7,257 bases of DNA from an uncultured Bacilli bacterium. GTDB taxonomy: Bacteria; Bacillota_I; Bacilli_A; RF39; UBA660. The translations under genes were made by a program, and so were the position numbers. This document shows positions 5,756 to 7,257 of the stretch, piece after piece. The stretch's first letter is position 1. Each line of letters opens with the position of its first letter. The DNA lies in assembly GCA_934086395.1 (NCBI GenBank), contig CAKOIE010000043.1:1-7257 (forward strand). The letters run 5' to 3'. Below the pieces are notes generated by a model. It worked only from the letters and a program-made list of their open reading frames with translations. It was not told the DNA's origin and searched no databases.

Positions 5756-5820
5756 TTTACTTGTTATTTTTTTAAAGTTGTACACTTACTTGACACTATT
5801 ATTAATTATTTAAATTTGGC

Positions 5821-5856
5821 AAAAATAAAAAAGACAACTTTTTCAAGTCATCTTTC
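5821..5856 (-). terminator. Intrinsic terminator of tig
   Basis: On the minus strand, shortly after the tig stop codon, GATGACTT pairs with AAGTTGTC (two G-U pairs) around a GAAA loop. AAA before the stem can pair with the following T-run, which reads TTTTTTATTTTT. A stem, a tetraloop and a long T-run at 7-42 nt past the stop make a convincing Rho-independent terminator that separates tig from the Rpn locus. Confidence 0.8.
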
Positions 5857-5862
5857 TAAAAA

Positions 5863-7107
5863 CTAGTTTTCTTTAAGAAAATCTAATGCTTTACGCATTT
5901 TTAAATCATAACCAATAACTTCACTATCACCAATATGAGTAGTAATTTCCTCTTCAGTTGTTCCATACATTTCAGCAAGTCTCTTAACCTCTGCTTTTAT
6001 TTCATCATCAGTTACAGTTAAATTCTCTTTTTCAATTACACCTTCAAGTAAGTATCTAGTTTTAATTCTAGCAACTGCTTGTGGTTCAATATTTTTCTTT
6101 AGAGTATCTAAATTTCCTTTAGTAAATTCTAAATATTGCTCTAAACTAATACCTTGCATTGATAATTCTCTTCTATAGTCATCAATCATACGTTCTTTTT
6201 CATCTTCAATAATTTCAGGATTTATTTCTACTTCTAAAGTTTCAACTGCTTTACCAATTAATTCATCTAAGTATTTATTATCAGCATCTTCCTCTTTATG
6301 AGCAAGTAAATCTGCTTTAACCTTTTCTTTTAAACCAGCTTCATCTTTAACATCTTCATAACCTAAATCTTTAAAGAACTCTTCATTTACCTCAGGTAAC
6401 ACTCTTTTTTTGATTAAATTTAATTTAACTTTAAATAATACATCTTTTCCTTTTAAATTTTCAACATAATTTTCCGGAAATTTTAAGTTAAGTTCTTTTT
6501 CTTCTCCTACCTTCATTCCAATAACACCATCTTCAAATCCTGGAATAAATGTATTTGTACCTAATTCTAAAGGATAGTTTGCTCCTGATGCACCATCTAA
6601 TTTTTCTCCCTCAACAAATCCATCAAAATCAATTACAGCAGTATCTCCTTCTAATGCTTCTCCTTCAGTTTCCTCAACTACATCAGCATAATGAGATCTT
6701 AAATGTTCAATTTCATGATTTACCTCTTCTTCAGTAACATCTACTTTTTCTTTTTTTACACCTAATTTAGTATATTTTCCAAGTTTAACTTCTGGTTTTT
6801 CAATAATAGTAAATTTATAAGTAATACCTTTTTCATCTACAGCAGTAATATCTACTTTACCAGGACAAACAGGATGTAACTTATTTTCTTCTAAAACACT
6901 CTTATAAGCTTCATCTATAGCCATTTCACTAGCTTCCATATATAAAGATTCAATACCAAATTTCTTTATAAATACTTCTTTAGGACAATTTCCTTTTCTA
7001 AAACCATCAACTTGAGTATCTTTAGATTTTTTCTTAAATGCTTTATCTAATAATTCTTCCCACTTTTTTCCTTCTACTTTAAATTCTATTTCTTTAACGT
7101 TTTTCAT
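5863..7107 (-). CDS. tig: Trigger factor (ribosome-bound chaperone, peptidyl-prolyl isomerase)
   Basis: This 414-residue protein is trigger factor, which docks at the ribosome exit tunnel and shields and folds new chains. It has the N-terminal ribosome-binding domain with the signature GFRKGNCP (35-42), an FKBP-type isomerase domain at about 154-234 (GDTAVIDFDGFV ... NTFIPGFEDGVIGMKVGEE), and the helical C-terminal chaperone domain at about 240-414. ATG 7107 is chosen over GTG 7131. AAGGAAAGGAAA ends 4 nt before the ATG, the GTG would make the ribosome site itself coding, and the promoter places the transcript start at about 7130. With this start the signature sits 8 residues earlier than in E. 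coli (43-50), so the first beta strand is missing or very short. The composition is more acidic and Lys/Glu-rich than its neighbours, as expected of a well-expressed housekeeping gene. It appears to be a single-gene unit, with a promoter above and a terminator below. Confidence 0.97.
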   Translation of the reverse strand: MKNVKEIEFKVEGKKWEELLDKAFKKKSKDTQVDGFRKGNCPKEVFIKKFGIESLYMEASEMAIDEAYKSVLEENKLHPVCPGKVDITAVDEKGITYKFTIIEKPEVKLGKYTKLGVKKEKVDVTEEEVNHEIEHLRSHYADVVEETEGEALEGDTAVIDFDGFVEGEKLDGASGANYPLELGTNTFIPGFEDGVIGMKVGEEKELNLKFPENYVENLKGKDVLFKVKLNLIKKRVLPEVNEEFFKDLGYEDVKDEAGLKEKVKADLLAHKEEDADNKYLDELIGKAVETLEVEINPEIIEDEKERMIDDYRRELSMQGISLEQYLEFTKGNLDTLKKNIEPQAVARIKTRYLLEGVIEKENLTVTDDEIKAEVKRLAEMYGTTEEEITTHIGDSEVIGYDLKMRKALDFLKEN

Positions 7108-7136
7108 ACTATTTCCTTTCCTTCTTAACACAAAAT

Positions 7137-7165
7137 ATTATACCTAAGTTTACTATATTAATCAA
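7137..7165 (-). promoter_or_regulatory. tig promoter
   Basis: On the minus strand the -35 box TTGATT (7160-7165, four of six consensus bases) and a perfect -10 box TATAAT (7137-7142) are exactly 17 bp apart. Transcription should start near 7130, giving a leader of about 23 nt that carries the ribosome site. This is the best vegetative sigma promoter in the window. Confidence 0.8.
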
Positions 7166-7196
7166 GCAAAAACCATGTATTTGTTAATCCTTTTTT

Positions 7197-7232
7197 AAAA
7201 TGATACCTTATCATTAATAGAAATGATACCGA
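7197..7232. repeat. TGATA/TATCA repeat cluster upstream of tig
   Basis: AAAATGATACC (7197-7207) is repeated as AAATGATACC (7221-7230, followed by GA) at a 24-bp step. Between them the half-sites also form inverted repeats: TGATA-CCT-TATCA (7201-7213) and TATCATT-AATAGA-AATGATA (7209-7228). The cluster lies 32-67 bp upstream of the tig -35 box. It could be an operator or the control region of a gene outside the window. A third copy lies at 50-62. Confidence 0.4.
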
Positions 7233-7257
7233 ACATTATATTATAATATACCCTGTA

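Noticed and set aside
5790..5795. Perfect TTGACA on the plus strand
   Set aside because: No acceptable -10 lies 15-19 bp downstream, and the region ahead is the tig terminator and the antisense of tig.
6549..6737. 62-codon plus-strand ORF inside tig
   Set aside because: It is antisense to the conserved isomerase domain. Its Leu/Gln/His-rich sequence is the usual shadow of Glu- and Lys-rich coding DNA.
7242..7247. Plus-strand TATAAT near the window edge
   Set aside because: There is no -35 at 16-18 bp upstream. The tract is alternating A/T, which creates -10-like hexamers on both strands; the gene it might serve is outside the window.
1..7257. Mycoplasma-type genetic code (TGA = Trp)
   Set aside because: The tryptophans checked (in tig, the Rpn-like gene and the rnfC-like gene) are TGG, and all genes read full length under the standard code.
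1..7257. CRISPR array, tRNA or rRNA genes
   Set aside because: No regularly spaced repeats, no tRNA arm motifs and no GC-rich RNA gene segments are visible on either strand.

Overview
The window comes from a very AT-rich bacterium. Every convincing gene lies on the minus strand, and TTA, AAA, ATT and AAT dominate codon use. All tryptophans checked are TGG and all genes end in TAA or TAG, so nothing points to the Mycoplasma code. Strong AGGAGG-type ribosome sites, the low-GC style of trigger factor and ABC-F proteins, an Rpn/PD-(D/E)XK family protein and Rnf-like genes together suggest an uncultured low-GC Bacillota. A Bacilli/Erysipelotrichia-like or RF39-like gut lineage is the best guess, but no marker here fixes the taxon.

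Read in the direction of transcription (high to low coordinates), the layout is as follows. (1) 7108-7257 is a control region with TGATA/TATCA repeats and a near-consensus promoter. It drives tig (trigger factor, 5863-7107), which ends in an intrinsic terminator at 5821-5856. (2) 5577-5820 is an AT-rich leader with a possible promoter, a small CACC/GGTG hairpin, a perfect 20-bp palindrome and a 19-codon ORF with a strong ribosome site. It leads into a TTG-started Rpn-family PD-(D/E)XK protein (4614-5576). (3) An extended -10 promoter precedes an unrecognised 267-aa soluble protein (3759-4562). This is followed after 26 bp by an ABC-F ATPase (2116-3732), probably as a two-gene operon. (4) A second extended -10 promoter precedes an RnfC-like protein (970-2064) and an RnfD-like membrane protein (61-966). 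These two are tightly coupled, and a possible further gene starts at the very edge of the window.

The most interesting part is the RnfC/RnfD pair. RnfC keeps its N-terminal domain, its SLBB domain and both 4Fe-4S motifs, but the glycine-rich NADH/flavin-binding loop and the following ECEPY-type segment are gone. RnfD keeps its overall plan and its late ATD...TSP motif but has lost the usual GGLGxNxFNPA and SGAT sequences. This looks like a reduced or repurposed electron-transfer module rather than an ordinary ferredoxin:NAD+ Rnf complex. The second point of interest is the Rpn locus, with its palindrome, its cationic amphipathic 19-residue ORF and a possible internal start that would give a separate C-terminal product.
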